Below are positions 25,858 through 36,165 of a stretch of DNA of 64,000 bases, one piece after another. A program made the translations under genes and the position numbers. The stretch's first letter is position 1; each line of letters starts with the position of its first letter. Origin of the DNA: Leptotrichia sp. oral taxon 221 (GTDB lineage: Bacteria > Fusobacteriota > Fusobacteriia > Fusobacteriales > Leptotrichiaceae); NCBI RefSeq assembly GCF_018128245.1, contig NZ_CP072378.1, positions 186,001 through 250,000 on the forward strand, given 5' to 3'. Under the pieces are notes generated by a model. It saw only the letters and a list, made by a program, of their open reading frames with translations, was not told the origin of the DNA and ran no database searches.

Positions 25858-28800
25858 ATGGGAAATAAAATAGCACATTTGAAATTGCATACAGAATATT
25901 CGCTTCTTGAAGGTGTTGGGAAAATCGAGGAATACATTGAAAAGGCGAAGGCACTGGAAATTGATACGCTTGCGATAACAGATGTTTCTATGTTTGGAGC
26001 GATAGAGTTCTATAAAAAGTGTAAAAAATCTGGGATAAAGCCAATTATTGGATTGGAAGTGTTTATCGAGGGATTTACCTTGATAGATGATTATTCACTT
26101 GTTTTACTTGCCAAAAATAAAAATGGATACAGAAATTTATCAAAATTGTCATCAAAATCGTATAGTCATTTTCAGCGTGGAAGAAATAAGATAAAATACG
26201 GAGATTTGTTAGAATATTCGGAAGATTTGTATATTTTGTCAGGTGGAATAAATAGTGAAATAATTGCTCAAATAATTCAAAAAAACTATTCTGAAGCAGA
26301 AACGTTGATAAAGAAATTTTCAGAAGATTTTGGAGAAAATTTTGTTGTTGACTTTTCTGGCGTGAAAAAAATTTTGAAATGTAATTTTAAATTGCTTGAA
26401 ATTGTTGAGAAATTTAACTTAAAATATGTGATTTCAAATGATATTTATTATCCAAATTCAGAAGATGCGATTTTAAGAAAAATAGTGAATTCTATAAAAG
26501 AAGGTAAAAAAATATCTGATGAAAACAGTAAAAATACCAATGAGAATGAATATTCTGATTTATATTTAAAATCTTACGAAGAGCTAGAAAAAGATTTTAA
26601 AGATTTTCCTGAAGATTTTTTTGCAAAAGGAGTTCAATTTACAAATGAAATTGCTGAAGAATGTAATGTTGATTTTGAATTTAATGAGTTTAAATTTCCA
26701 AAATATAATTTACCAAGTGGAGTTAGTGAACGAGATTATATTCGAAAAATTGTTTTTAAAGGATTAGCAAAAAAGTATTTGAAGCAGGAAATAGAAGGAC
26801 TTGAGGCGATTCAAGAAGATGATATAAAAGAGAAATTGAAAGAAAATGGCTTTGAAAATGTTGTTGAAAGAATAGAATATGAGTTAGACATTATCGATAA
26901 AATGGGGTATAACGGATATTTTATCATTGTTTGGGATTTTATTAAATATTCTAAAGAAAATGGGATTTATGTTGGACCAGGAAGAGGTTCGGCGGCAGGA
27001 AGTTTAGTTGCGTATGCACTTGATATCACAGAAATTGATCCTTTGCAGTATAATTTAATTTTTGAGAGATTTTTGAATCCTGAGAGAATTTCGATGCCTG
27101 ATATTGACGTGGATTTTGATCAAGAGCAAAGAGAGCAAGTTATTGAATATGTCTTGAAAAAATATGGAGAGGATTATGTTGCGCATATTATTACGTTTGG
27201 GACATTAAAAGCTAGAGCGGCGATACGTGATGTTGGTAGAGTTTTAGGAATTCAAGCGAAAAAAGTTGATAAAATTGCGAAATTAATACCTTTTAATGCA
27301 GAATTGCAGGAGGCTTTGAAATCTGTACGAGAATTGAGAGAGTCTTATGCAAAAGACGAAGAAGTGAAAATGTTGATTGATTATTCGATAAAATTAGAAG
27401 GTAGAGCAAGACATGCGTCTGTTCATGCGGCTGGAGTTGTTATCTCTAAAGACGTTTTAAATGAGGAAATTCCAACATATTCTGATGGGAAAACTTCGAT
27501 TGTTTCAACTCAATACCAAATGAAAGAACTGGAAGATTTAGGAATTTTAAAAATGGATTTTCTAGGTTTGAAAAACTTGACAATTTTGCGAAAAACAGTT
27601 GAAAATATTGAAAAAACACGAAATTTAAAATTGAAGTTATCTGAAATTCCGTTGGATAATCAAAAAGCGTATGAATTAATGACAAAGGCAGATACAATGG
27701 GAGTTTTTCAATGTGAATCGGCTGGAATACGGAATTTGATGCGTAAAATGAAAATTGAAAAATTTGAAGATATTATTGCATTATTGGCTTTGTATCGTCC
27801 AGGACCTTTGCGAAGTGGAATGGTTGATGATTTTATTGCAGCGAAAAATCATACTAGCGAGATAAAATATCCGCACGAATCTTTGAAGGGAATATTGGAA
27901 GAAACATACGGAGTTATTTTGTATCAAGAACAAATTATGAAAATTGTGAGTGAAATGGCTGATTATACACTAGGTGAGGCAGATGAGTTGCGACGTGCGA
28001 TTGGGAAAAAAATTCCTGAAATTATGCAGCAAAATCGAGAAAAATTTGTGAAAAAATCGATGGAAAAAGGTGTTTCTGAGAAAAAGGCAAATGAAATTTA
28101 TGATTTGGTGGAAAAATTCGGTGGATACGGTTTTAATAAATCACATTCAGCAGCTTATGCATTAATTGTTTATTGGACAGCATATTTTAAAGCAAATTAT
28201 GAATTAGAATTTTTTGCAGCGATAATGACGACAGAATCGTATAATTTAGACAGATTTTCAGAATTTTTCTATGAAGCAAGGGAAAAAGGAATAAAAGTTT
28301 TGCAACCGTCAATAAATTATTCAAAGCCTGATTTTTCTGTGGAAAATAATGCGATTAGATATGGATTGTTGGCGATAAAAGGGCTTGGAGATGGAACTGT
28401 AGAAGAAATTGTGAGACTTAGAGAGAAGGAAGGCAAGAATTTTACAGAATATCAAGTTTTTATATACAAATTACGAAAATTAATTGAAGCGAGAAAAGAA
28501 ATGGAAATCGTTACATTAAAAGATGCTTTAAAAATGACAAAAAAATCAATTATTAACAAAAAACAAATGGAAATATTAATTAATTCAGGTGCATTAGATG
28601 ATTTGAAAGGTAGTAGAGAGCAAAAACTGGAGTCTCTTGGAAAGGCGATAGAATGGAGCGAGAAGGAATACCGTAGAAAAGATGATATTGAGGGAATGTT
28701 GTTTGGAAACAAGATACAAGATGAAGAGAGGGAATTTGTTTTTTTGGAAACGACGGGAAAAAAGAATAGCGATCAAAAAAAATATCGGCTAGAAAAAGAA

Positions 28801-29406
28801 TGCTTGGGAGTATATTTGACAGGGCATCCACTCGATAAGAAAAAAGATATAATTTCGATAATTAAGCATAACGAAAATTCTGAATTGGCAAATACGATTG
28901 TAGGAAAGAAAATGCAATTAATTGGAAGTATTCAAGAAATAGAAAGATTTCGAATAAAAAATAATGAAGAAATGTTAAGGTTTGTTTTAGAGGATTTTAG
29001 TGGTATAATAAATGTAGTGAGTTATCCACGTGAGACTGAAAATTTTAAAATTGATATTGTGGAAGATAAAATTGTGATAGTTCAAGGAGTTGTCGCTGAA
29101 AGTTATGGAACTAAAAATTTGGTTTTGAGAAATATTGTTGATATTAATCATTTGGGTGAAAATAGAAATTTTAAATTGTATATTTTAATTGAAGAAAATC
29201 AATCGCAAGAAAAAAGTGACAATTTAAAAAAATGGATAAAAAATAATGAGAATTCTAGAGGGAAAATAGGGCATGAGCTATATTTTGTAAAAATAGAAAA
29301 TGGAAAAAAAGAAAGAATTAAGTATAGAAAAAATATTAATTTGGAAGAAATTGAGTTAAAAAAATTAATAAAATTGATAGGAATAGACAAAATAAGAATT
29401 ACTTAA
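25858..29406 (+). CDS. dnaE: DNA polymerase III alpha subunit
   Basis: A 1,182-residue replicative polymerase. An N-terminal PHP domain (HLKLHTEYSLLEG) is followed by the catalytic palm, with GPGRGSAAGS near residue 372 and the metal-binding PDIDVDFD near 414. The helix-hairpin-helix and OB-fold regions are C-terminal. The PHP domain has lost expected metal residues: LKLH where HxH is usual, and TDV where TDH is usual. It is therefore probably not a proofreading exonuclease. AGGTGG precedes the ATG. It starts 32 bp after the split HAD gene. Confidence 0.95.
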   Translation: MGNKIAHLKLHTEYSLLEGVGKIEEYIEKAKALEIDTLAITDVSMFGAIEFYKKCKKSGIKPIIGLEVFIEGFTLIDDYSLVLLAKNKNGYRNLSKLSSKSYSHFQRGRNKIKYGDLLEYSEDLYILSGGINSEIIAQIIQKNYSEAETLIKKFSEDFGENFVVDFSGVKKILKCNFKLLEIVEKFNLKYVISNDIYYPNSEDAILRKIVNSIKEGKKISDENSKNTNENEYSDLYLKSYEELEKDFKDFPEDFFAKGVQFTNEIAEECNVDFEFNEFKFPKYNLPSGVSERDYIRKIVFKGLAKKYLKQEIEGLEAIQEDDIKEKLKENGFENVVERIEYELDIIDKMGYNGYFIIVWDFIKYSKENGIYVGPGRGSAAGSLVAYALDITEIDPLQYNLIFERFLNPERISMPDIDVDFDQEQREQVIEYVLKKYGEDYVAHIITFGTLKARAAIRDVGRVLGIQAKKVDKIAKLIPFNAELQEALKSVRELRESYAKDEEVKMLIDYSIKLEGRARHASVHAAGVVISKDVLNEEIPTYSDGKTSIVSTQYQMKELEDLGILKMDFLGLKNLTILRKTVENIEKTRNLKLKLSEIPLDNQKAYELMTKADTMGVFQCESAGIRNLMRKMKIEKFEDIIALLALYRPGPLRSGMVDDFIAAKNHTSEIKYPHESLKGILEETYGVILYQEQIMKIVSEMADYTLGEADELRRAIGKKIPEIMQQNREKFVKKSMEKGVSEKKANEIYDLVEKFGGYGFNKSHSAAYALIVYWTAYFKANYELEFFAAIMTTESYNLDRFSEFFYEAREKGIKVLQPSINYSKPDFSVENNAIRYGLLAIKGLGDGTVEEIVRLREKEGKNFTEYQVFIYKLRKLIEARKEMEIVTLKDALKMTKKSIINKKQMEILINSGALDDLKGSREQKLESLGKAIEWSEKEYRRKDDIEGMLFGNKIQDEEREFVFLETTGKKNSDQKKYRLEKECLGVYLTGHPLDKKKDIISIIKHNENSELANTIVGKKMQLIGSIQEIERFRIKNNEEMLRFVLEDFSGIINVVSYPRETENFKIDIVEDKIVIVQGVVAESYGTKNLVLRNIVDINHLGENRNFKLYILIEENQSQEKSDNLKKWIKNNENSRGKIGHELYFVKIENGKKERIKYRKNINLEEIELKKLIKLIGIDKIRIT

Positions 29407-29475
29407 GATTGAAAAAATTTTCTCGATGTGATAAAATTGAGAAAACGGATTTTTGTAACTCATAGGAGGAGGAAA

Positions 29476-29874
29476 ATGGAACTTAAAGATATTCAAGAGT
29501 TAATGAAGGTTTTGAAAAAAGAAGAGTTGACTGAATTGAAAGTAAGATACGGAAAAGTAAAACTGACATTAACAAATTTAGAAGAAAATAAACAAGTGCC
29601 AGTAAAACAGGTAGAACAGAGTAAAGTTGAGAAAAAAGTTGAAGAAGTTAAACCTAAAGAAGAAATAATAAAATCACAAAATGTGGGTAGAATAAAATTA
29701 GGAAGAATTGAAAAAGGGACAACTGTTGAAAAAGGAACTGTTTTAGCGAAAATAAGTACAATTGGAATAGATACAGATGTAAAATCTACAGTTAAAGGTG
29801 TAATTAAAGAAATTTTAGTTTCTGACCAAGCAGCAGTTGATTTTGCAAAACCATTGTTTGTAATTGAAATATAA
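29476..29874 (+). CDS. accB: AccB-like biotin carboxyl carrier domain protein lacking the biotin lysine
   Basis: A 132-residue protein with an AccB-like N-terminus (MELKDIQELMKVLKKEELTE), a charged linker and a C-terminal biotinyl/lipoyl fold (VKGVIKEILVSDQAAVDFA). Position directly before accC is that of accB. However, the turn that normally reads AMKM is replaced by STIG, so the lysine that carries biotin is missing. Either it is a non-biotinylated relative or partner, or carrier function lies elsewhere. ATG 29476 has AGGAGGAGG upstream. Confidence 0.8.
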   Translation: MELKDIQELMKVLKKEELTELKVRYGKVKLTLTNLEENKQVPVKQVEQSKVEKKVEEVKPKEEIIKSQNVGRIKLGRIEKGTTVEKGTVLAKISTIGIDTDVKSTVKGVIKEILVSDQAAVDFAKPLFVIEI

Positions 29875-29907
29875 TTTTATTTTTTGAAGTAAAAATTAGG
29901 AGGGCTG

Positions 29908-31260
29908 ATGTTTAAAAAAATATTAATAGCAAATAGAGGAGAAATTGCGGTTAGAATAATAAGAGCAGCTAGAGAATTGGGAATTTCGACAGTTGCGGTT
30001 TATTCAGAAGCAGATGCAGATTCGTTACATGTGGCTTTGGCTGATGAAGCAATTTGTATTGGACCAGCAAGTAGTTCAGAATCGTATTTAAAAATACCAA
30101 ATATTATTTCGGCAGCACAAATTACAGGAGCTGAAGCGATTCACCCAGGATACGGATTTTTGTCAGAAAATGCATCTTTTGCAAAAATTTGTACGCAAAA
30201 TAATATCGTGTTTATAGGACCAAAACCAGAATTAATCAATATGATGGGAGATAAAGCAACAGCTAGGGAAACAGCAATTAAGCATAAAGTACCGATAACA
30301 AAAGGTTCTGATGGAATTGTGCCAAACGTTGAAGAAGCAAAAAAAGTTGCAAAATGGATAACTTATCCAGTAATGATAAAAGCCACTGCCGGTGGTGGTG
30401 GAAAAGGAATGAGAATTGCTCATGACGAAAAAGAATTAGCTGAAAATTATGTTGTTGCACAAAATGAAGCAAAAGCAAATTTTGGGAATCCTGACGTATA
30501 TATTGAAAAATATGTTGAAGAGCCAAGACACGTTGAAATTCAAGTGATTGGAGATAAATTTGGAAATGTTGCACATCTTGGAGAAAGAGATTGCTCAATC
30601 CAAAGAAGAAACCAAAAATTAGTTGAAGAAACTCCATCGCCAGGAATTGACGCAAAAACTCGTGAAAAAATGGGTAAATTTGCTGCAAAATTAGCAAAAG
30701 GAATTGGATATGACAGTGTTGGAACATTGGAATTTTTAGTTGATAAAAGCATGAACTTCTACTTTATGGAAATGAACACTCGTATTCAAGTAGAACATAC
30801 AATAAGTGAAGAAATCACAGGAGTTGACTTGGTTAAAGAACAAATTAGAGTTGCAGCAGGAGAAAAATTAAGTTTTACTCAAAAGGATATCGAAATAAGA
30901 GGGCATGTAATCGAATGTAGAATAAATGCTGAAGATTCAGAAAATGGATTCTTACCATCTTCTGGAGTTTTAGAAAAATATATTCCATCAGGTGGAATTG
31001 GAGTTAGAGTGGACTCTCATTCATACCAAAATTACGAAATACCACCTTATTACGATTCAATGATTGCAAAATTAATTGTAAAAGGTAAAAATAGAGAAGA
31101 AGCCATTGCAAGAATGAAAAGAGCATTGAAAGAATTTAAGATAGAAGGAGTGGACACAACAATCCCATTCCACTTGAAAGTTCTTGAAAACGAAGCATTC
31201 AAAGAAGGTAAATTCTATACGAATTTCATAGAAACTTATTTTAAAGAAGTTTTGAAATAG
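29908..31260 (+). CDS. accC: Biotin carboxylase, acetyl-CoA carboxylase subunit
   Basis: A 450-residue ATP-grasp enzyme that carboxylates biotin on the carrier protein for malonyl-CoA synthesis. It shows the N-terminal [10 protein letters not shown], the glycine-rich ATP loop [11 protein letters not shown] near residue 157, and [10 protein letters not shown] in the active site. AGGAGG lies 3-8 nt before the ATG. It forms an operon with the accB-like gene; accA and accD are not in the window. Confidence 0.95.
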   Translation: MFKKILIANRGEIAVRIIRAARELGISTVAVYSEADADSLHVALADEAICIGPASSSESYLKIPNIISAAQITGAEAIHPGYGFLSENASFAKICTQNNIVFIGPKPELINMMGDKATARETAIKHKVPITKGSDGIVPNVEEAKKVAKWITYPVMIKATAGGGGKGMRIAHDEKELAENYVVAQNEAKANFGNPDVYIEKYVEEPRHVEIQVIGDKFGNVAHLGERDCSIQRRNQKLVEETPSPGIDAKTREKMGKFAAKLAKGIGYDSVGTLEFLVDKSMNFYFMEMNTRIQVEHTISEEITGVDLVKEQIRVAAGEKLSFTQKDIEIRGHVIECRINAEDSENGFLPSSGVLEKYIPSGGIGVRVDSHSYQNYEIPPYYDSMIAKLIVKGKNREEAIARMKRALKEFKIEGVDTTIPFHLKVLENEAFKEGKFYTNFIETYFKEVLK

Positions 31261-31392
31261 GATTTATTGAATAGTTTTTTAATTTATTATTTATAAATTG
31301 TTATTTATATTTATAAAAATTTAGTGAAAGTCTTTTTTGCTTCTTTTTGTGTCAACAAAAAGAAGATATTAAATATTAGGAGGAATAGAAAA

Positions 31393-31779
31393 ATGAATGA
31401 ATTAGGAAATGTAAGTATATCACAAGAAGTAGTAGCAACAATTGCAGAATCAGTAATCTCAGAAATCGATGGAGTAGCTAGTTTAGTAGGAGGAAACGCT
31501 AAAAACGAAATAGTTAAATTTTTCCAAAATGTATCTTCAGGTGGAAAAGGAATTGAAGTGGAAGTTGGAGAAACTGAATGTACAATCGATTTGTATATTG
31601 TAGCTAAATTAGGACACCAATTACCAGCATTAGCAGGAGAAATCCAAAATAAAGTAGTAAAAGCAATTACTGAAATTACAGGATTGAAAGTTCAAGAAGT
31701 AAACGTATTTATTCAAAAAGTTGTAAAAGAAGAAAAACCAGTTGAAGAAACACCAGCAATAACTGAAACAGCAGAATAA
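31393..31779 (+). CDS. Asp23/Gls24 family envelope stress protein
   Basis: A 128-residue cytoplasmic protein with the Asp23 domain over most of its length (GNVSISQEVVATIAESV ... VQEVNVFIQKV) and an acidic C-terminal tail. ATG 31393 has AGGAGG upstream; longer in-frame starts lack one. The following gene encodes the matching membrane anchor AmaP. The order accB-accC-asp23-nusB is also found in Firmicutes (accB-accC-yqhY-nusB of Bacillus), where the Asp23 protein is linked to acetyl-CoA carboxylase control. Confidence 0.9.
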   Translation: MNELGNVSISQEVVATIAESVISEIDGVASLVGGNAKNEIVKFFQNVSSGGKGIEVEVGETECTIDLYIVAKLGHQLPALAGEIQNKVVKAITEITGLKVQEVNVFIQKVVKEEKPVEETPAITETAE

Positions 31780-31794
31780 TAAAGAGGAGGAGCA

Positions 31795-32397
31795 ATGATA
31801 GCATTATTAGGCTTTTTAGCTAGATTGTCTGTAGTAGTAGGTTTCATTGGATTAGTTTTTTCAAGTGTATCGGATTTATTGTTTAAAACGGATTATTTGG
31901 CAACGATGGATAATGCCATTGATATGAATAATACGAATGTTAAAGTTTTAGTAGGATTAGTTGCGTTAATTTATTTGATAATATTTTTGTTATCTTATAT
32001 TAATAAATTAACAAAATATTCGCAAAATAGAAAAGTTAAAAATAAAAGCGGAGAAATAGAAGTAACTATTAAAACAATTAATGAAGTTACAAAAGAATTT
32101 TTGTCTAGTCAAGAAATAATAAAAAATTCTAAGGTGAAATCGTTTCCTAAAGGGAAAGCAGTTGTTATTGAAGCGGTTGTGGATACATATAATGTGGATA
32201 ATTTAAATGACAAATTATCAGCAATTCAAGATAAATTAACTGAGCATGTAATGAATGCAACAGGAATTACAGTTAAGAAAAGTAAAGTGAAATTGAAAAA
32301 AGTTTTGTCTGAAACAATTGTTGAGAAAAAAATAGTTGAAACTGCTCCACAAGAAACAGCTGTTACTGATGTTGAACAAAAGACAGATGAAGCTTAA
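31795..32397 (+). CDS. amaP: Alkaline shock response membrane anchor protein AmaP
   Basis: A 200-residue protein with two N-terminal membrane segments (residues about 4-24 and 52-70) and a soluble domain that resembles Asp23 (IEVTIKTINEVTKEFL). It would tether the Asp23 protein to the membrane. GAGGAGG stands before the ATG, 15 bp after the asp23 stop. Confidence 0.85.
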   Translation: MIALLGFLARLSVVVGFIGLVFSSVSDLLFKTDYLATMDNAIDMNNTNVKVLVGLVALIYLIIFLLSYINKLTKYSQNRKVKNKSGEIEVTIKTINEVTKEFLSSQEIIKNSKVKSFPKGKAVVIEAVVDTYNVDNLNDKLSAIQDKLTEHVMNATGITVKKSKVKLKKVLSETIVEKKIVETAPQETAVTDVEQKTDEA

Positions 32398-32463
32398 TCC
32401 ATTATTTTAGTAGTATGGTGCTAGGAGTAGTTGAAAGTTCATGTTGGTTAGAAAGGGATTTTA

Positions 32464-32880
32464 ATGACGAGAAGACAAATTAGAGAAGAAATATTTAAAC
32501 TTCTTTTTGAAAGAGAATTAATAGATAATGACATACAAAAAAGAATAAAAGAAGTCATTGAAGAAGAAAAAATCAAAAAAGAAGACCAAATTGAGTTTTT
32601 TGAAGAATATATAAATGGAATCATTGAAAATGAGGATATTTTAATTCAAAGAATAAAAGATACTTTGGATGGATGGACTTATGAAAGACTTGGAACGCTA
32701 GAAAAAGTATTATTAAAATTTTCTTTTTATGAAATCATTATTAAAAAAGTAGGATATGAAATAGCGATTAATGAAGCAATAGAAATTGCAAAAAAATATT
32801 CTTATAATGATACGAAAGAATTCTTAAATGGAATTTTAGCAAAATTAGTAAGAGATCAAAAAGCACTTGAAACTGTTTAA
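32464..32880 (+). CDS. nusB: Transcription antitermination factor NusB
   Basis: A 138-residue all-helical NusB protein (TRRQIREEIFKLLFE; final VRDQKAL region) acting with NusE/S10 at rRNA boxA sites. It closes the acc-asp23 operon and is followed by a terminator. Length fits the family. Confidence 0.93.
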   Translation: MTRRQIREEIFKLLFERELIDNDIQKRIKEVIEEEKIKKEDQIEFFEEYINGIIENEDILIQRIKDTLDGWTYERLGTLEKVLLKFSFYEIIIKKVGYEIAINEAIEIAKKYSYNDTKEFLNGILAKLVRDQKALETV

Positions 32881-32926
32881 TAAAATAAAAGTGTGTTACG
32901 ATTTGAATAAATAATTTTGTAAAACG

Positions 32927-32968
32927 AGGTTGTAAAAATTGTTTTTCTATTTTTTGCAACCTTTTTTT
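32927..32968 (+). terminator. Terminator after nusB
   Basis: AGGTTGTAAAAA pairs with TTTTTTGCAACCT and is followed by a T-run. Confidence 0.85.
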
Positions 32969-33028
32969 ATGATAATATGAGTTTTTTGTTAAATAACAGA
33001 ATAAAATAAAAAAATTGAGAGGAGAAAA

Positions 33029-34186
33029 ATGAAAAAATTTAATTTTAATTATGTGATATTAATTTTTTTAGTAGCATTTAATTTAAGACTTGGAATATCA
33101 AGTGTTCCACCAATTCAGACGATAATTCAGGAATCTTTGAGATTATCAAATTTTCAAGTGAGTCTTTTGGTTGGAATTCCTGTAGTTTGTATGGGAATAT
33201 TTGCTTTTTTAGTAAGCAAAGTACAAGCAAAATTTGGTAGACAAAAAAGTATTTTATGGTTATTAATATTGTTAGGAATTAGTACGATTGGAAGATTATT
33301 TGTGACAGGATATGTATTTTTGCTAGTTACAACATTTTGTATAGGATTTGCAATTGCGATAATTGGACCGTTGTTGTCAGGATTTATAAAAGAGGAATTT
33401 TCAGAGTATTCGAGCATTTTAGTTGGAGTTTATTCATTTGCGATGGGAGTTGGTTCTTTAATCGTTTCGAGTTTTACAAAAGCTATAACGATTTCGGTTA
33501 ATTGGAAATTTGGATTGGGAATTTGGGGGATTTTGACGATAATTGCTGCTGTGATTTGGCAAATATTTTCTCCAAAAGAAGAACACTCAATTATCGAAGA
33601 GGAAAATCAGGAAAAAATTGTTTTAAATGATTTTAATATTTGGAAAATGATAATTTTCTTTTCTGTTCAATCGGGTATTTTTTATGGAATATCGACTTGG
33701 TTAGTTCCGTTCTTAGAGAATAAAAATGTTGATAAAAGTCAGGTAATTATGTTATTGACTGTATTTGTTGCAGCTCAAATGCTTTTTGGATTTGTGATAC
33801 CTTTGGTTATGCATAAAATTGGAAGTATTAGAAAATGGACGATTACAAGTTCACTTTGTTTAGTGATTGGGTGTATCATTCCACTTGTAATGCCTGTAAA
33901 TATTTTGTCAACAATTGTTTTCATAATGTTAATGTCGATTGGATTGGGAGGATCTTTCCCAATTGCGATGATTTTACCACTAAAATATGCAAAAACTGCA
34001 AACGAAGCGAGTGTAGTAACCAGTGTTGTCCAAGCTTTTGGATATATAATCGGTGGAATTATACCAGTGTTTTTTGGATATATTGTAGATAGCACAAAAA
34101 ATTTCAACAATTTATTTGTTCAAATGGCAGTTGGAAGCGTAATTTTGTTAATGATTGGAATGAGTAAATTTACTCACAAAAAATAA
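33029..34186 (+). CDS. MFS transporter (CynX/NimT-like)
   Basis: A 385-residue major facilitator with about 12 membrane segments, starting FNLRLGISSVPPIQTIIQ, which resembles the CynX/NimT cyanate or nitroimidazole exporter group. The substrate is unknown. GAGAGGAG precedes the ATG. It is monocistronic between the nusB terminator and a promoter at 34239. Confidence 0.82.
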   Translation: MKKFNFNYVILIFLVAFNLRLGISSVPPIQTIIQESLRLSNFQVSLLVGIPVVCMGIFAFLVSKVQAKFGRQKSILWLLILLGISTIGRLFVTGYVFLLVTTFCIGFAIAIIGPLLSGFIKEEFSEYSSILVGVYSFAMGVGSLIVSSFTKAITISVNWKFGLGIWGILTIIAAVIWQIFSPKEEHSIIEEENQEKIVLNDFNIWKMIIFFSVQSGIFYGISTWLVPFLENKNVDKSQVIMLLTVFVAAQMLFGFVIPLVMHKIGSIRKWTITSSLCLVIGCIIPLVMPVNILSTIVFIMLMSIGLGGSFPIAMILPLKYAKTANEASVVTSVVQAFGYIIGGIIPVFFGYIVDSTKNFNNLFVQMAVGSVILLMIGMSKFTHKK

Positions 34187-34238
34187 AAGTAAATTCATTT
34201 TAGGAAAGATTGATAATTAATTAATACGATAAATATAA

Positions 34239-34267
34239 TTGAAAACTAGAAAAAAGTAATGTATACT
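34239..34267 (+). promoter_or_regulatory. Promoter before lipoprotein gene
   Basis: TTGAAA and TATACT are separated by 17 bp. Confidence 0.6.
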
Positions 34268-34322
34268 AGAAATTAAATAATTTTGTTTAAATTTGAAAAC
34301 CGAAATGAATGGAAGTGAAGAA

Positions 34323-34802
34323 ATGATAAAAAAAATAATGATAATAGGTGTTTTAGCTTTGGCTATAATGGGGTGTAGTGAAAAGGAGAAAACAGTTTAT
34401 AAACAAATTGAGCTAGATACGAAAGATGCTTTGGAAGAATATGCGAGTCTTAATGAAAAAATAACAGATAATCAGCCTGTAGATGCTGCAAAATTAGAGG
34501 GATTGATTGCTCAGGTTAAGGCGAAATATACAGATGAAAAAATAAGAGAACTTTCGCAAAATACAGGAAAAGGTGAACAAGAAGATCCAAATACTTACAA
34601 GGGTCATTGTGTGGCTTTATTAGGATATTTGCCGAAATACAGTGAAATTTTGATAAAAGATATAAAAAGTTATGATCACAGTGAGCTTCATTTGAATGAA
34701 AGTAAAAAAAGATGGGCAAATTTTTATCAATCTAGAATGGAACAATATGCAGTAGAATGTGATGCGGCAGATGATTTGATTAAAGAAAGTAAAGGGAAAT
34801 AG
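34323..34802 (+). CDS. Hypothetical lipoprotein
   Basis: A 159-residue protein with a lipoprotein signal peptide: MIKKIMIIGVLALAIMGCSE, where the cysteine after LAIMG would be lipidated. The mature part is mostly helical and charged, with no recognised domain. ATG 34323 is preferred over upstream in-frame ATGs because it gives a clean signal peptide. It precedes hemL by 50 bp and may be cotranscribed. Confidence 0.75.
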   Translation: MIKKIMIIGVLALAIMGCSEKEKTVYKQIELDTKDALEEYASLNEKITDNQPVDAAKLEGLIAQVKAKYTDEKIRELSQNTGKGEQEDPNTYKGHCVALLGYLPKYSEILIKDIKSYDHSELHLNESKKRWANFYQSRMEQYAVECDAADDLIKESKGK

Positions 34803-34851
34803 CAGATTTTAACAAAAAAATTAAATTATTAAAATAGGAAGGAGAAAGGTA

Positions 34852-36144
34852 ATGAATACAAATAATTCTAAAATTTTATTTGAAGAAGCAAAAAAATCGA
34901 TTCCAGGAGGAGTAAACAGTCCTGTAAGAGCCTTTCAATCAGTAAAAAAGGATTATCCAATATTTATAAAAAGTGCGAATGGAAGCAAATTATATGATGA
35001 AGATGGTAACGAATATTTGGATATGATTGGTTCTTGGGGACCAATGATTTTGGGACATAATTATCCTGAAGTTTTGGAAATTGTTAAAGAAGAAATTGAA
35101 AATGGGACTTCGTTTGGATTACCAACTAAAAAGGAAGTTATTTTGGCAGAACTTGTGAAGGAATGTTTTCCATCTATAAAAAAATTGAGATTGACAACAT
35201 CTGGGACAGAAGCGGCAATGGCAGCTGTTAGGGTGGCTAGAGCTTATACTGGAAAAAATAAAATTATAAAATTTGAAGGTTGTTATCACGGTCATTCGGA
35301 TTCATTGTTGGTAAAAGCAGGGTCTGGATTGTTAACTTTTGAGCATCAAGACAGTAATGGAATTACGAAAAGTGTGACACAAGATACGATAACAGCGCCT
35401 TTTGGAGATATTGAAAAAATAAAAGAAATTTTGGGAAATGAAAAAGATGTGGCGTGTGTAATCGTTGAGCCAATTCCAGCGAATATGGGATTAATCGAGA
35501 CTGAAAAAGAATTTTTACAACAATTGCGAGAATTGACAGCTAAAGAAAATGTGGTTTTAATTTTTGATGAGGTAATAACAGGGTTTAGAGTTACACTTGG
35601 TGGAGCTCAAAAACTTTATGGAATTACGCCAGATTTGACGATCTTAGGGAAAATAATTGGTGGAGGATATCCTGTTGGAGGTTTCGGTGGAAAAGAAGAA
35701 ATTATGAATTTGATTTCACCAGTTGGGAATGTTTATCATGCAGGAACGCTTTCTGGAAATCCAGTTTCTGTAGCAGCAGGAATAAAAACAATTTCTATTT
35801 TGAAAGAAAATCCAAAAATTTATGAAGCACTGGAAAAAAGAACGAAGGAAATTGTGGAAAAAGTTGAGAAATTAATTGAAAAATATGATGTTCCAGCGTC
35901 TATAAATTATGCAAATAGTTTATTTACGATTTTTTTCTCGAAAGAAAAAGTGGAAAATTTAGAAGATGCCATAAAAACTAGTGATGATTTTTACAGCATT
36001 TATTTTGATGTAATGTTGGAAAATGGAATAATTGTTCCGCCTTCAAAATACGAAGCACATTTTATTTCTTACATTCATTCAGATGAAGATTATAACAAAT
36101 ATTTTTCTGCATTAGAAAAAGTTTTTCAAAAAATTAAAAAATAA
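34852..36144 (+). CDS. hemL: Glutamate-1-semialdehyde 2,1-aminomutase
   Basis: A 430-residue PLP enzyme that makes 5-aminolevulinate from glutamate 1-semialdehyde, the C5 route to tetrapyrroles. The PLP lysine is Lys267 in LGKIIGGGYPVGGFGG. The start SIPGGVNSPVRAF is typical. AGGAGAAAGG precedes the ATG. It heads a cluster with cobT, cobC and cobK; hemA and the later hem genes are at 57-61 kb. Confidence 0.95.
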   Translation: MNTNNSKILFEEAKKSIPGGVNSPVRAFQSVKKDYPIFIKSANGSKLYDEDGNEYLDMIGSWGPMILGHNYPEVLEIVKEEIENGTSFGLPTKKEVILAELVKECFPSIKKLRLTTSGTEAAMAAVRVARAYTGKNKIIKFEGCYHGHSDSLLVKAGSGLLTFEHQDSNGITKSVTQDTITAPFGDIEKIKEILGNEKDVACVIVEPIPANMGLIETEKEFLQQLRELTAKENVVLIFDEVITGFRVTLGGAQKLYGITPDLTILGKIIGGGYPVGGFGGKEEIMNLISPVGNVYHAGTLSGNPVSVAAGIKTISILKENPKIYEALEKRTKEIVEKVEKLIEKYDVPASINYANSLFTIFFSKEKVENLEDAIKTSDDFYSIYFDVMLENGIIVPPSKYEAHFISYIHSDEDYNKYFSALEKVFQKIKK

Positions 36145-36165
36145 AAATAGAAGGGTCGAATTTTT

